DNA of 49,557 nt from Rhodobacterales bacterium. GTDB lineage: Bacteria; Pseudomonadota; Alphaproteobacteria; Rhodobacterales; Rhodobacteraceae. Below are positions 1 to 8,237 of this stretch, one piece after another (within the stretch, counting starts at the first letter, position 1; each line of letters opens with the position of its first letter). Under the pieces are notes generated by a model. It made no database searches, was not told the origin of the DNA, and worked only from the letters and a program-made list of their open reading frames with translations. A program made the translations under genes and the position numbers. The stretch is taken from positions 1-49,557 of the forward strand of contig JAUNVT010000009.1 of NCBI GenBank assembly GCA_030540655.1, given 5' to 3'.

Positions 1-85
1 AATTTCCGCAAAGAGCGACAAACCTGCCATTGGAAGGTGGATTGAGCACCGGCAGTCTGTCAGGCTTGACAGTTGTCCACATAAG

Positions 86-110
86 AAAGGCCCCGCACAT
101 CGGGGCCTTT
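86..110 (-). terminator. Rho-independent terminator hairpin after the secreted-protein gene
   Basis: A perfect 10-bp inverted repeat (AAAGGCCCCG, loop CACAT, CGGGGCCTTT) lies about 20 bases past the stop of the minus-strand gene that ends at 133. Its A/T-flanked GC stem works in both directions, so it could also end a rightward gene lying off the left edge. Bases 1-85 show no gene I can recognise. Confidence 0.8.
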
Positions 111-132
111 TGAATGTTCCGGGCTGCGTGGA

Positions 133-660
133 TCACATCCTCTTGAGTTCCGACGTGCATTTTCTCACCTCGTACATCGCGGTCTTGGCTCCTCGCATGT
201 CCACGATGAACGTGTATGCCATTTCGGGGAAGGCGACGAGTTCCTTACCCGCCTCGATATCCTTGGCAAACTCCGGGTTGTTGACCACGATATATCCGCC
301 CTCATACCCATCCATCGGGGTTGATCCCACGCCTATCGCCTCGCCGACATAAAGGTTGCCGTTCGCCAACACTGCGATTTCCTGCGTGGCAGGCATATCG
401 GGCGAGCGTTGCGAGAACAGGCCAAGATATCCGGCCTTTTCGTCGCTAGCGAAGCCGAATTGCACGATTGCGCCAGACTCGCTCTTGTAGGAGGCAAAGC
501 AAACACCGCGGGTTTCGTTCTTGCGGATTTCCCATGCACCCGCACTACGGAAATTTGAAATCGAATCCCCGACGGTTGGCAAAAGGTCTTGCGCGGCCAA
601 AGGGAACGGGGCTGCGAACAAAACGGCAAAGGCCGCAAGCGCGGGCGTCAGTCTGGTCAT
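133..660 (-). CDS. Secreted protein of unknown function (weakly IalB-like layout)
   Basis: This 175-residue protein has a clear Sec signal peptide: Met-Thr-Arg, a hydrophobic core of Ala/Leu/Phe, and a likely cleavage after LAAQ near residue 24. The mature part is mixed alpha/beta-type sequence with only two cysteines, about residues 54 and 168, which could form one disulphide in the periplasm. The order W-E-I, then Cys, then a strand-rich middle, then a Cys near the C-terminus loosely recalls invasion-associated locus B proteins, but the match is too weak to name it. The gene stands alone, with a terminator behind it and a possible general-stress promoter in front (748-772). Function unknown. 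Confidence 0.8.
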   Translation of the reverse strand: MTRLTPALAAFAVLFAAPFPLAAQDLLPTVGDSISNFRSAGAWEIRKNETRGVCFASYKSESGAIVQFGFASDEKAGYLGLFSQRSPDMPATQEIAVLANGNLYVGEAIGVGSTPMDGYEGGYIVVNNPEFAKDIEAGKELVAFPEMAYTFIVDMRGAKTAMYEVRKCTSELKRM

Positions 661-747
661 GAAAATTACTCCGGTTTTTTAAATTGAGACGCGCGTATTT
701 CATTCGCGCAGGCATCATGCGCAGGCCATTACTGGCGCAGTTGACTA

Positions 748-772
748 AACGGCACAAAAGGCGAAAGGTTCC
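748..772 (-). promoter_or_regulatory. Candidate EcfG-type (general stress) promoter
   Basis: Read on the minus strand, GGAAC is followed after exactly 16 bases by CGTT. This is the known alphaproteobacterial EcfG/SigT promoter consensus (GGAAC-N16-17-CGTT). The start of transcription would fall about 80 bases upstream of the secreted-protein start codon. No ecfG, nepR or phyR gene lies in the window, so the assignment rests on the motif alone. Confidence 0.45.
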
Positions 773-787
773 TGTTCCTCAGGCAAT

Positions 788-1210
788 TTATACCCCGTCG
801 CAGCCGCCCATCTGGCAGATGATCTTCCATTCAGCGGCGGTGACAGGCTGCACCGAAAGGCGCGGCTGGCGGACGAGCGCCATATCCGACAGCCTCGGGT
901 CAGCCTTTATCTGCTCCAACGTTACAGGATTTGGCAGCGGCGCAACAGCGCGGATGTCCACGCAGTCCCAGCGCGGATCGTCTGTCGTGCTGTCGCGGTG
1001 GGGCGGGGCGCAGATCTCGACAATGCCGACAACGGCCTTTTCCTTGTCGGTATGGTAGAAAAATCCGCGATCACCCAGGCTCATATCACGCATGAAGTTG
1101 CGCGCCTGATAATTGCGCACGCCATCCCATTCTTCGCCCTTCGCGCCGCGGCGGACCTGATCGGCCCAGCTCCAGCACGCCGGTTCGGACTTGAACAGCC
1201 AGGTGCGCAT
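788..1210 (-). CDS. EVE domain-containing protein
   Basis: A 140-residue protein that is essentially a single EVE domain (PUA-like fold). It begins MRTWLFKSEP and carries the family signature WDGVRNYQARNFM around residues 28-40, followed by GDRGFFYH. EVE domains are thought to bind modified bases in nucleic acid; the substrate here is not known. An open frame extends 45 codons further upstream into yciI, but the internal ATG matches the universal EVE start, and starting there leaves a 5-base gap after the yciI stop, consistent with co-transcription of tsaD, yciI and EVE. Confidence 0.9.
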   Translation of the reverse strand: MRTWLFKSEPACWSWADQVRRGAKGEEWDGVRNYQARNFMRDMSLGDRGFFYHTDKEKAVVGIVEICAPPHRDSTTDDPRWDCVDIRAVAPLPNPVTLEQIKADPRLSDMALVRQPRLSVQPVTAAEWKIICQMGGCDGV

Positions 1211-1215
1211 TGCGT

Positions 1216-1485
1216 TCAGATCACCTTGTGCCACTCGATCAGCTGGACATCTTCGAAAACCCCGGCCTTGGCATAGGGGTCGAGCGCCGCCCAGGACTCG
1301 GCGGCGGCCATATCGATGACGTTCAGCACCACCAGCGAGCCGCACATCTGCCCTTCGGCGTCCAGCAGCGGGCCGGCCTGCATCACCACGCCGGAGGATT
1401 TCAGATAGTCGACATGGGCATCGCGATTTTTCAGGCGGGCCTGCAATGCGTCTGGTTTGTCGCGGGCGATGAGGGCTACCAACAT
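1216..1485 (-). CDS. YciI family protein
   Basis: An 89-residue protein of the YciI family, a small ferredoxin-like alpha/beta fold. The family pattern is visible: an N-terminal strand (MLVALIARDK), a helix with R-x-x-H-x-x-Y (RDAHVDYL), a G-P-L-L strand and a C-terminal FEDVQLIEW segment. The conserved His near residue 29 and the Asp near residue 69 (ALDPYAKAG) match the proposed catalytic pair of the family, whose general function is poorly known. The ATG chosen has an AGGAG seven bases upstream. It sits between tsaD and the EVE gene; in many Rhodobacteraceae gpsA lies between tsaD and this gene, but not here. Confidence 0.88.
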   Translation of the reverse strand: MLVALIARDKPDALQARLKNRDAHVDYLKSSGVVMQAGPLLDAEGQMCGSLVVLNVIDMAAAESWAALDPYAKAGVFEDVQLIEWHKVI

Positions 1486-1560
1486 GATGGCTCCTGACTT
1501 TGGCAAGGTGTTTCCGGGGTCAGCTTAGCCCAGCCCGCAGGAGGACGCAATTTGCGCGGC

Positions 1561-2649
1561 TCACGCCTTGGCGCCCTTGCGGCCCGAGCCCAGCATCGCC
1601 GGACTGCCCATATCAAGCGGCCAGCGGGGGCGCGCCGCCAGCGTCATGTCATCGCGCTGGCCAAGAGCGAATAGCTCGGCCCCTGCATAGGCGATCATCG
1701 CGGCATTGTCGGTGCAAAGTGCCAGGGGAGGCGCCAGAAACTCGGCGCCGGCCTCAATCGCGACCTGCATCAGCGCGGCGCGGATCGTCTGATTGGCCGC
1801 AACGCCGCCGGCCACTGCCAGCAGCCGCAGATCGGAATGGGCGGCCAGAGCGCGGCGGGTCTTTTCCGCCAGAACATCGCGCACGGCGGCTTGGAACCCC
1901 GCGCACATATCGGCGCGGTCCTGCCGGGTCAGCCCGTCTTTTTTGGCGATGACCGCATCGCGGGTACGCAGAAGGGCGGTTTTCAGCCCCGAAAAGGACA
2001 TATCACAACCCGGCCGGTCCAGCAGTGGCCGGGGAAAGGCGTATCGCGCGGCATCTCCGGAGACCGCCTCTGCCTCGACCGCCGGGCCACCGGGCTGCGT
2101 CAGCCCCAGAAGGCGCGCAGTCTTGTCGAACGCCTCGCCGGGGGCATCGTCGATGGTGCCGCCCAGCCGGGTGAACTGCCGCGCGCCATCGACGCGCAGA
2201 AACTGGCAATGCCCCCCCGACACCAGCAGCATCAGGTATGGGTAGGGCGCGCCATCCGTCAGCCGGGGGGTCAGCGCGTGCCCGGCCAGATGGTTCACCC
2301 CGATCAGCGGCAGCCCTGCGCCTGCGGCCAGACCCTTGGCGCACATCACGCCGGACATGACGCCGCCGATCAGCCCCGGCCCGGCGGTCACGGCAACCGC
2401 GTCCATATCTCGCAGGGTCAGCCCGCTGGCGCGCAGCACTTCTGCCACGCACAGATCCAGCTTCTCCGCGTGGGCGCGCGCGGCAATTTCAGGCACGACG
2501 CCTCCGAATGCGGCGTGAAGCTGCCCCTGTCCCATCACCGTCTGCGCAAGGATCTGTGCCGGAGCGCCGGGGCGCACACGCACGATGGCGGCCGCCGTGT
2601 CATCACAACTGCTTTCAAGTCCCAGAATGGTCAGGGTATCGCACATCAT
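1561..2649 (-). CDS. tsaD: tRNA N6-threonylcarbamoyladenosine transferase, catalytic subunit TsaD
   Basis: TsaD (formerly Gcp/YgjD) moves the threonylcarbamoyl group from TC-AMP to A37 of ANN-decoding tRNAs, working with TsaB and TsaE in the cytoplasm. The ASKHA-fold start [13 protein letters not shown], the metal-binding HxxxH motif (NHLAGH, about residues 120-125), the nucleotide-binding LVSGGHCQ and the C-terminal [16 protein letters not shown] are all present. At 362 residues it has normal family length. Two ATG codons are adjacent at the start; either could be used. It heads a minus-strand cluster with yciI and EVE and is divergent from hemD. Confidence 0.97.
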   Translation of the reverse strand: MMCDTLTILGLESSCDDTAAAIVRVRPGAPAQILAQTVMGQGQLHAAFGGVVPEIAARAHAEKLDLCVAEVLRASGLTLRDMDAVAVTAGPGLIGGVMSGVMCAKGLAAGAGLPLIGVNHLAGHALTPRLTDGAPYPYLMLLVSGGHCQFLRVDGARQFTRLGGTIDDAPGEAFDKTARLLGLTQPGGPAVEAEAVSGDAARYAFPRPLLDRPGCDMSFSGLKTALLRTRDAVIAKKDGLTRQDRADMCAGFQAAVRDVLAEKTRRALAAHSDLRLLAVAGGVAANQTIRAALMQVAIEAGAEFLAPPLALCTDNAAMIAYAGAELFALGQRDDMTLAARPRWPLDMGSPAMLGSGRKGAKA

Positions 2650-2736
2650 ATTGCTCGTGGTAGCGCCCGTTGCACCCGGGCATCCGGGCAGCTATCACTT
2701 GGCGGGCGATCTCACAAGAAGCGGAGCGGTGACGCC

Positions 2737-3480
2737 TTGCCCCCAACGATCCTCATCACGCGGCCCGAACCCGGTGGCAGCCGGTTCATTGCCACGCTGC
2801 GCGCGTTGCCGGGAGGCGATCTGCCTGTGATCCTGTCGCCCGTGCTCCAGATCCGGCCCGAAGGTGCGCTGCCCGATCTGGAGGGGGTGCGCTGGCTGAT
2901 CTTTACCTCGCAAAACGGCGTGTTCCGCTTTGTCGAGCTGAGCGCGCGGCGCGATATTCCCGCCTATGCCGTGGGCGATGCGACTGCGCAGGCGGCCGAG
3001 GCGGCGGGCATGCACGCCATTTCCTGCGCCGGGGACGCGCGTGACCTGCTTGCCCGGATCACAGCGGATTGCGAGGCGGGCAGGGCGGCGGGGCCGATGC
3101 TGCATCTGCGCGGCAGCCATGCGGCGGCAGATGTGGCGGGCGCGCTCCGTGCGGCAGGCATCATGGCGAGTGATGCCGTGCTTTACTCGCAGGCTCACAT
3201 GCCCCTGAACGACGCGGCGCATGCCTGTCTGGCCGGCAAGGACCCTGTCATCGTGCCGGTCTTCTCGCCGCGCAGCGCGGAGGCTTTGGCGGCGGATGCG
3301 TCCATCAAGGCGCCGCTTGTCGTGCTTGCCATCAGTCAGGCCGCAGCGGACCGGATCCCGCAAGGTGCGGCGCGGGCCTTTGTTGTGGCGGAGCGCCCTG
3401 ATGCCGCTGCAATGTTGCGCGCTTGGCCCCGGGCACTGGCCGAGGCGTATCGTCTTGAGGGAACAAGGCGTGCACAGTAA
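2737..3480 (+). CDS. hemD: Uroporphyrinogen-III synthase
   Basis: HemD closes hydroxymethylbilane to uroporphyrinogen III in tetrapyrrole synthesis. The protein begins PPTILITRPEPGG, typical of the family, and keeps the scattered signature FTSQNGVFRF, AYAVGDATAQAA, LHLRGSHAAADVAGAL and VFSPRSAEAL, giving two alpha/beta domains over 247 residues. No ATG or GTG fits the conserved N-terminus in this frame; the best start is TTG, with a weak GGAG about 13 bases upstream. The frame stays open far upstream across tsaD, but that part is antisense shadow. It is followed by the Mic60-like gene and hemY, a common alphaproteobacterial order. Confidence 0.9.
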   Translation: MPPTILITRPEPGGSRFIATLRALPGGDLPVILSPVLQIRPEGALPDLEGVRWLIFTSQNGVFRFVELSARRDIPAYAVGDATAQAAEAAGMHAISCAGDARDLLARITADCEAGRAAGPMLHLRGSHAAADVAGALRAAGIMASDAVLYSQAHMPLNDAAHACLAGKDPVIVPVFSPRSAEALAADASIKAPLVVLAISQAAADRIPQGAARAFVVAERPDAAAMLRAWPRALAEAYRLEGTRRAQ

Positions 3481-3527
3481 GGTTACCCAGTTCAGAACAT
3501 TGAACAGATTCGGAAGGGACGGCTGAC

Positions 3528-5132
3528 GTGGCAGAAAAAAAGGCACCTTCGGGCGGCAAGGACGCTACAGAATCTCCCGGTAAAAAGCCCGATCCGGAAG
3601 ATCTGGTAAAAAACGCGCCTGCGGACACGCCCAAGCCTGCGGACAAGGCCAAGACGCCAGTCGAAGATAGGGGCAGTGCCTCCAAGCCTGCCACCACGGG
3701 TCCGGCAGATAAAAAAACCTCCGGCAGCGCATCTTCTCCCACCTCGCCGCCCCCTGCCGCTAAACCCTTGACTCCCAAGGGGCCGGACACTGTGCCGGGC
3801 GCGCCGGGCAACAAACTGGCGGGCAACAAACCTTCGGACACCAAACCTTTCGGCGATAAATCTGCCAAAGGTGACAATCCGAGCATTGATACCGCGGCCA
3901 AGGCACCCCCCACCTCGGACATTTCGCGCAGTTCCGTTCCCGCGAGCGGGGCAAAACCTGCGGCCTCCACCGCGCCCGATGTCAAATCCGGCAGCGCCGG
4001 TTCCGTAGATGTGAAGACGCCGCCAAAGCCCTCCAGCGCGAAGGGGCCCGAATCTGGGGCGACGGTACAGAAGCCATCTGCGCCGTTTACCGGGACCAAG
4101 CCACCCGCACAGACCAGGCCGCAACCGGCAGGATCCGGCACGCAGGGGCCTGCCTCCCGTGATGGGGTGACATCATCACGGCCCAAGCGAGGGACAGGCG
4201 GTTTCCTGGCCCTGTTGCTGGGCGGGGTATGCGCGGGGGCCATTGGCTTTGCCGCAGCCTATTACCTTGAGATGCAGAACAGCAGTGCGGCGGCGCGTAA
4301 TACAGCGGCCACTCTGGGCGCACAATCGGACAAGATCGACGCGTTGGAAGCGCGGCTGGATTCGCTTCCCTCTGCGCCCGATACCAGTGGCGTCGAGGCA
4401 GCGCAGGAAGATACCGCGGCAAAATTGACTGAGCTGTCGGATAAGATCAGCGCTCTGACGGCACAAGTGGATGAGATCGAGGCGCAGCCCACCGGCGGTG
4501 GCGAGGGCGGTGTCTCAGCCTCAGACCTGAAAGATCTGCGCGGCACGCTCAAGGATTTGCGCGGCACCCTCGATGACCAGAGCAAGCAGATCGCAAATCT
4601 TGTGTCCGAGGCCGAGGAGCGCGACAATGATGCCCTCGCGGCCGCGCAGCAGGATCTGCGCCGCGCCGCGCTCAGCCGGATCGGGGCCGCGCTGGACAGC
4701 GGCACACCTTTTGCCCCCGCGCTGGACGATCTGGAAAAGGCGGGAATATCTGCCCCTGACGCGCTACAGAATGCGGCCGGGGCCGGGGTGCCGACACAGG
4801 CCGCGTTGCAGCAGGCTTTTGCCCCCGCCGCCCGGACGGCGCTGGCGCAGGCGCGCCGCTCCCGCGACGGCGGCGGTACGGACAGCGTCTGGTCCTTCCT
4901 GTCGGGCCAGTTGGGCGCCCGGTCCCTGGAGCGGCGCGAAGGCCCCGGCACCGATGCGATCCTGTCGCGTGCCGAGGATGATCTGCGCAACGGCGATCTG
5001 GCTGCAGCATTGACCGAGGTTGAGACGCTGCCGGAACCTGCCAGCGGCGCTTTGGCGGAATGGACGCAGGATGCAAAGAGGCGGATGCAGGCGCTTGCCG
5101 CTTATGACGCGCTTGCCGCGAAAATGAACTGA
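3528..5132 (+). CDS. Mic60/mitofilin-like inner-membrane protein
   Basis: The 534 residues divide into three parts. Residues 1-220 are a low-complexity, Pro/Ala/Lys/Ser/Thr-rich and probably disordered cytoplasmic segment. Residues 224-247 form one membrane helix rich in Gly/Ala/Leu. The rest is periplasmic, with a coiled coil (about 255-380) and a helical C-terminal mitofilin-type domain. This layout and the position between hemD and hemY match alphaproteobacterial Mic60, the homologue of the mitochondrial cristae-junction protein, which shapes membranes and contacts the outer membrane. Translation starts at GTG with GGAAGGGA upstream. The N-terminal tail is long and should diverge quickly between species. 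Membrane-shaping function here is inferred from the family. Confidence 0.85.
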   Translation: MAEKKAPSGGKDATESPGKKPDPEDLVKNAPADTPKPADKAKTPVEDRGSASKPATTGPADKKTSGSASSPTSPPPAAKPLTPKGPDTVPGAPGNKLAGNKPSDTKPFGDKSAKGDNPSIDTAAKAPPTSDISRSSVPASGAKPAASTAPDVKSGSAGSVDVKTPPKPSSAKGPESGATVQKPSAPFTGTKPPAQTRPQPAGSGTQGPASRDGVTSSRPKRGTGGFLALLLGGVCAGAIGFAAAYYLEMQNSSAAARNTAATLGAQSDKIDALEARLDSLPSAPDTSGVEAAQEDTAAKLTELSDKISALTAQVDEIEAQPTGGGEGGVSASDLKDLRGTLKDLRGTLDDQSKQIANLVSEAEERDNDALAAAQQDLRRAALSRIGAALDSGTPFAPALDDLEKAGISAPDALQNAAGAGVPTQAALQQAFAPAARTALAQARRSRDGGGTDSVWSFLSGQLGARSLERREGPGTDAILSRAEDDLRNGDLAAALTEVETLPEPASGALAEWTQDAKRRMQALAAYDALAAKMN

Positions 5133-5153
5133 AACCGAAAGGGCACGCTTTAA

Positions 5154-6662
5154 ATGCTGTCGTCACTCATCAAGATCGTCGTTTTCCTGGCCCTCGTGGT
5201 TCTGGTGACGTTCGGCGCGTCCTACCTGCTGGAACTGGATGGCGGCGTGCGTATCGTCATTGCAGGGGTCGAGCTGAACCTGACCCCGCTGAAGGCCGTG
5301 CTGGCGGTGTGTATCCTGTTCCTTGCGCTCTGGCTGCTCATGCGCCTTGCCGGTCTGCTGGTCGCCATACTGAGGTTCATCAACGGCGATGACACGGCGG
5401 TATCGCGCTATTTCGACCGCAACCGGCGGGAAAAGGGCTACCGCGCGCTGTCCGAGGGTATGCTGGCGCTGGCCTCGGGCGAGGGGGACGTGGCGATGAC
5501 GCGCGCCGCCCGCGCCGAGCGTTACCTGAATAAGCCCGCGCTGACCAACCTTCTGACCGCGCAGGCCGCCGAAATGGCCGGCAACCGTGCCAAGGCAGAA
5601 GAGGCCTATAAACGGCTCCTGAAGGATGATCGCACGCGGTTTGTTGGAGTCCGGGGCATCCTGCGCCAGAAGCTGGCCGATGGAGATACGGACACGGCGC
5701 TGAAACTGGCGCAGACGGCCTTTGGGCTGAAACCGGCTCATGCCGAGACACAGGACACGCTGCTGAAACTGCAGACCGCGCAAGAGGATTGGGCGGGCGC
5801 GCGGTCAACCCTGAATGCAAAACTGAAATTCGGCACGATTCCCCGCGACGTTCATAAACGCCGCGACGCTGTTCTGGCCCTGTCCGCCGCCCGCGACATC
5901 GCCGTCGAGGGCAAGACGGTCGAGGCGCGCGAGGCTGCGATCGAGGCGAACAAACTGTCGCCGCATCTCATTCCCGCAGCGGTGATGGCGGCGCGCGGTT
6001 ATATCGCCCAGGGCGGGCCGCGCTATGCCGCGCGCGTGATTCGCAAGGCATGGGAGCAACAGCCCCATCCCGATCTTGCCGCCGCCTTTGCCGCCATCGC
6101 CCCGGACGAGACGCCCCAGCAGCGCCTGAAGCGCTTTGCAAAGCTGTTCGCCGCGCGCCCCGATCACCGCGAAACCAGACTGGTCGAGGCCGAGCTGAAT
6201 CTTGCGGCCGAGGATTTTCCTGCCGCCCGCCGCGCACTGGGCGATCTGGTCGATAAAGATCCCGACGCGCGTGTTCTTACCATCATGGCAGCGATCGAGC
6301 GTGGCGAGGGGGCGCCGGACCGCGTGGTCAAAGGCTGGCTTGCCCGCGCGCTGGCGGCGCCACGTGGCCCGCAATGGATCTGCGGAAACTGCCAGCATAT
6401 CCATAAAGAATGGGCGCCCGCCTGCGAAAACTGCGGCGCCTTCGATACGCTGGCATGGAAATCCCCCCCGCAGGGTGACATCGTATCGCCGACCGGCGTC
6501 GAGATGTTGCCCCTGATCATGGGCGACCTGCAGGATCGCAGCGCCGCCGACGTGGCTCGCGTGGTCGATGCCGAAATCATCGGCCCGCCCGCGTCTCCTG
6601 TTGAACCTGACAGCACGCCGCCCGAACCCGGTGCCCCCAACGAAAAACCGCCCCAGGTTTAA
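5154..6662 (+). CDS. hemY: HemY-like membrane TPR protein with C-terminal zinc ribbon
   Basis: Two N-terminal membrane helices (about 5-27 and 42-73) are followed by a HemY_N-type region and many helical TPR-like repeats to about residue 400. The C-terminal part holds two CxxC pairs (ICGNCQ and CENCG, about 406-428) followed by an acidic, Pro-rich tail. HemY in enterobacteria lies in the hemCD operon, but its biochemical role is unclear; it is not the oxygen-dependent protoporphyrinogen oxidase also called HemY. The N-terminal membrane anchor, TPRs and terminal double CxxC resemble LapB (YciM), the LPS-assembly adaptor. It follows the Mic60-like gene by 21 bases and ends at a terminator. Confidence 0.82.
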   Translation: MLSSLIKIVVFLALVVLVTFGASYLLELDGGVRIVIAGVELNLTPLKAVLAVCILFLALWLLMRLAGLLVAILRFINGDDTAVSRYFDRNRREKGYRALSEGMLALASGEGDVAMTRAARAERYLNKPALTNLLTAQAAEMAGNRAKAEEAYKRLLKDDRTRFVGVRGILRQKLADGDTDTALKLAQTAFGLKPAHAETQDTLLKLQTAQEDWAGARSTLNAKLKFGTIPRDVHKRRDAVLALSAARDIAVEGKTVEAREAAIEANKLSPHLIPAAVMAARGYIAQGGPRYAARVIRKAWEQQPHPDLAAAFAAIAPDETPQQRLKRFAKLFAARPDHRETRLVEAELNLAAEDFPAARRALGDLVDKDPDARVLTIMAAIERGEGAPDRVVKGWLARALAAPRGPQWICGNCQHIHKEWAPACENCGAFDTLAWKSPPQGDIVSPTGVEMLPLIMGDLQDRSAADVARVVDAEIIGPPASPVEPDSTPPEPGAPNEKPPQV

Positions 6663-6692
6663 CCGGGGCGGCGCCATCACGTCTGAACGACA

Positions 6693-6724
6693 GGACCGGC
6701 CCTGCGATCAGCGCCGGTCCTTTT
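6693..6724 (+). terminator. Terminator between hemY and sthA
   Basis: GGACCGGC and GCCGGTCC form an 8-bp stem around a 12-base loop, directly followed by TTTT on the plus strand. It ends the hemD-hemY transcript just before the convergent sthA gene. A second GC-rich inverted repeat, with CCGCCCC and GGGGCGG arms, overlaps the hemY stop codon. Confidence 0.8.
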
Positions 6725-6727
6725 CAG

Positions 6728-8233
6728 TTATTTGCTGGCTTCTTTCTCTTTCTCTTTCAGGTTTTCCGGCTTCGGAACGTCCTGTTTGCCAGTATCTTGT
6801 TTGCTAGCGTCCTGTTTCTGCGTGCGGCAAACCTTGTACTCTTCCGGGATCGGCATGCGGTTGAAGGCATCCAGCCCGGCGATCTTGTAGGCTTCGGCCA
6901 AGGTGGGGTAGTTGAACGTGTTCTGCACGAAATAATCCACTGTTCCCCTCAGGTTCAGCACCGCCTGAGCAATGTGGATCAGCTCGGTCGCACCCTCGCC
7001 GACGATCTGGACCCCCAGCACCCGCCGCGTCTTGAGCGAGAACAGCATCTTCAGCATACCATGTTCCAGCCCCATGATGTGGCCTCGCGAGGTTTCGCGG
7101 AACCGGGCGATGCCCACTTCGTAGGGGATGCCGCGTTCGTTCATCTCCTCTTCGGACATGCCGCAGGTGCTGATTTCGGGCACGGAATAGATGCCGTAGG
7201 GAAACCATGGGCTTTCCGACAGGGTGGGGGTCTCCAGCGCGTGGCAGGCGGCGATGCGGCCCTGCTGAAGAGATGTGGACGCAAGGCTGGGATGCCCAAT
7301 CACATCGCCCGCAGCATAGATATGCGGCACTTTGGTCTGATAGGTCTTGCGACTTACCTCAAGACGTCCGCGGTTGTCCGTCTGCAACCCGGCCTTGTCA
7401 AGGCACAGCTTGTCAGTCGCGCCCATGCGTCCGGCGGCATAAAGCAGCATGTCGCTGCGCACGTGCCGCCCATTCGCAAGGGCCACCTCGATATGAATGC
7501 CTGCATCCTCGATCTTCTCGACCGCCGAGCCCAGGCGCAGATCCACGCCGTTTTCGCGGATCTGATGGGTGAAATCCTCGATCAGGGTCTTGTCGATGAA
7601 ATCAAGAAAGCTGTCGCGCGGTTCGATCAGTGTCACGCGCACGTCGAGTGCGGCGAACATCGTGGCGTATTCCACGCCGATCACGCCCGCACCGATCACG
7701 GTCAGGCTGCGGGGAATCTTCTCAAGCTTGAGAAATTCATCGCTGTCGACAACGGTATGTCCGTTGAAGGGGCAGCTCTCGGGCCGAAATGTCTTGGTGC
7801 CCGTCGCGATCAGGAACCTGTCGGCTGTCACGCGCGTGTGCTTGCCATCGTCGACCGCTACGCGCAATTCGTGCGGCCCGATAAAACTGGCCGTGCCATA
7901 GAGCATCTCGACATGGTTGCGGTTGAATTGATGTTCCAGCACGTCGACCTCGTAATCGACGGTCTTGCGCAGGCGCGCCTGGAGGTCTTCGGCGGCAATG
8001 TCGTCCTTCACCCGATAGGCGCGCCCGTAAAAGCTGCGTTCGCGCCAGCCCGACAGGTTCAGCACCGTCTCGCGCAGCGTCTTGGACGGAATCGTGCCGG
8101 TGTGGGCCGACACGCCGCCCAGCCGGGCCTTGCGGTCAATCACAAGAACACGCCGGTTCAGCTTGCCCGCCTGGATGGCCGCAGAGCGGCCGGCCGGGCC
8201 GGAGCCGATGATGATCAGGTCATAATGGCTCAT
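6728..8233 (-). CDS. sthA: Soluble pyridine nucleotide transhydrogenase (Si-specific)
   Basis: This flavoprotein of the pyridine nucleotide-disulphide oxidoreductase family would transfer hydride between NADPH and NAD. It has the FAD motif IIIGSGPAGRSAA at residues 6-18, the NAD(P) motif VIGAGVIGVEYA, the second FAD motif IYAAGDVIG, and a C-terminal dimerisation domain. Where lipoamide dehydrogenase has its redox cysteine pair, this protein reads GGVSAHTGTIPSK, so both cysteines are replaced, as expected for SthA. The start chosen, MSHYDLIIIG, sits 4 bases after the fghA stop. At 501 residues it exceeds E. coli SthA because of a Lys/Gln/Glu-rich tail of about 35 residues. Confidence 0.93.
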   Translation of the reverse strand: MSHYDLIIIGSGPAGRSAAIQAGKLNRRVLVIDRKARLGGVSAHTGTIPSKTLRETVLNLSGWRERSFYGRAYRVKDDIAAEDLQARLRKTVDYEVDVLEHQFNRNHVEMLYGTASFIGPHELRVAVDDGKHTRVTADRFLIATGTKTFRPESCPFNGHTVVDSDEFLKLEKIPRSLTVIGAGVIGVEYATMFAALDVRVTLIEPRDSFLDFIDKTLIEDFTHQIRENGVDLRLGSAVEKIEDAGIHIEVALANGRHVRSDMLLYAAGRMGATDKLCLDKAGLQTDNRGRLEVSRKTYQTKVPHIYAAGDVIGHPSLASTSLQQGRIAACHALETPTLSESPWFPYGIYSVPEISTCGMSEEEMNERGIPYEVGIARFRETSRGHIMGLEHGMLKMLFSLKTRRVLGVQIVGEGATELIHIAQAVLNLRGTVDYFVQNTFNYPTLAEAYKIAGLDAFNRMPIPEEYKVCRTQKQDASKQDTGKQDVPKPENLKEKEKEASK

Positions 8234-8237
8234 TCTG

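Noticed and set aside
1837-2736. Long open frame on the plus strand across tsaD, continuous with hemD
   Set aside because: It is antisense to the well-conserved tsaD and has no family sequence; HemD homology begins only at the TTG at 2737.
3459-3482. Second EcfG-like promoter before the Mic60-like gene
   Set aside because: GGAAC is followed after 16 bases by GGTT rather than CGTT, and it lies inside the end of hemD with no other support.
6728-8233. Dihydrolipoamide dehydrogenase
   Set aside because: The two redox cysteines are replaced (GGVSAHTGTIPSK), which fits SthA and excludes disulphide reductase chemistry.
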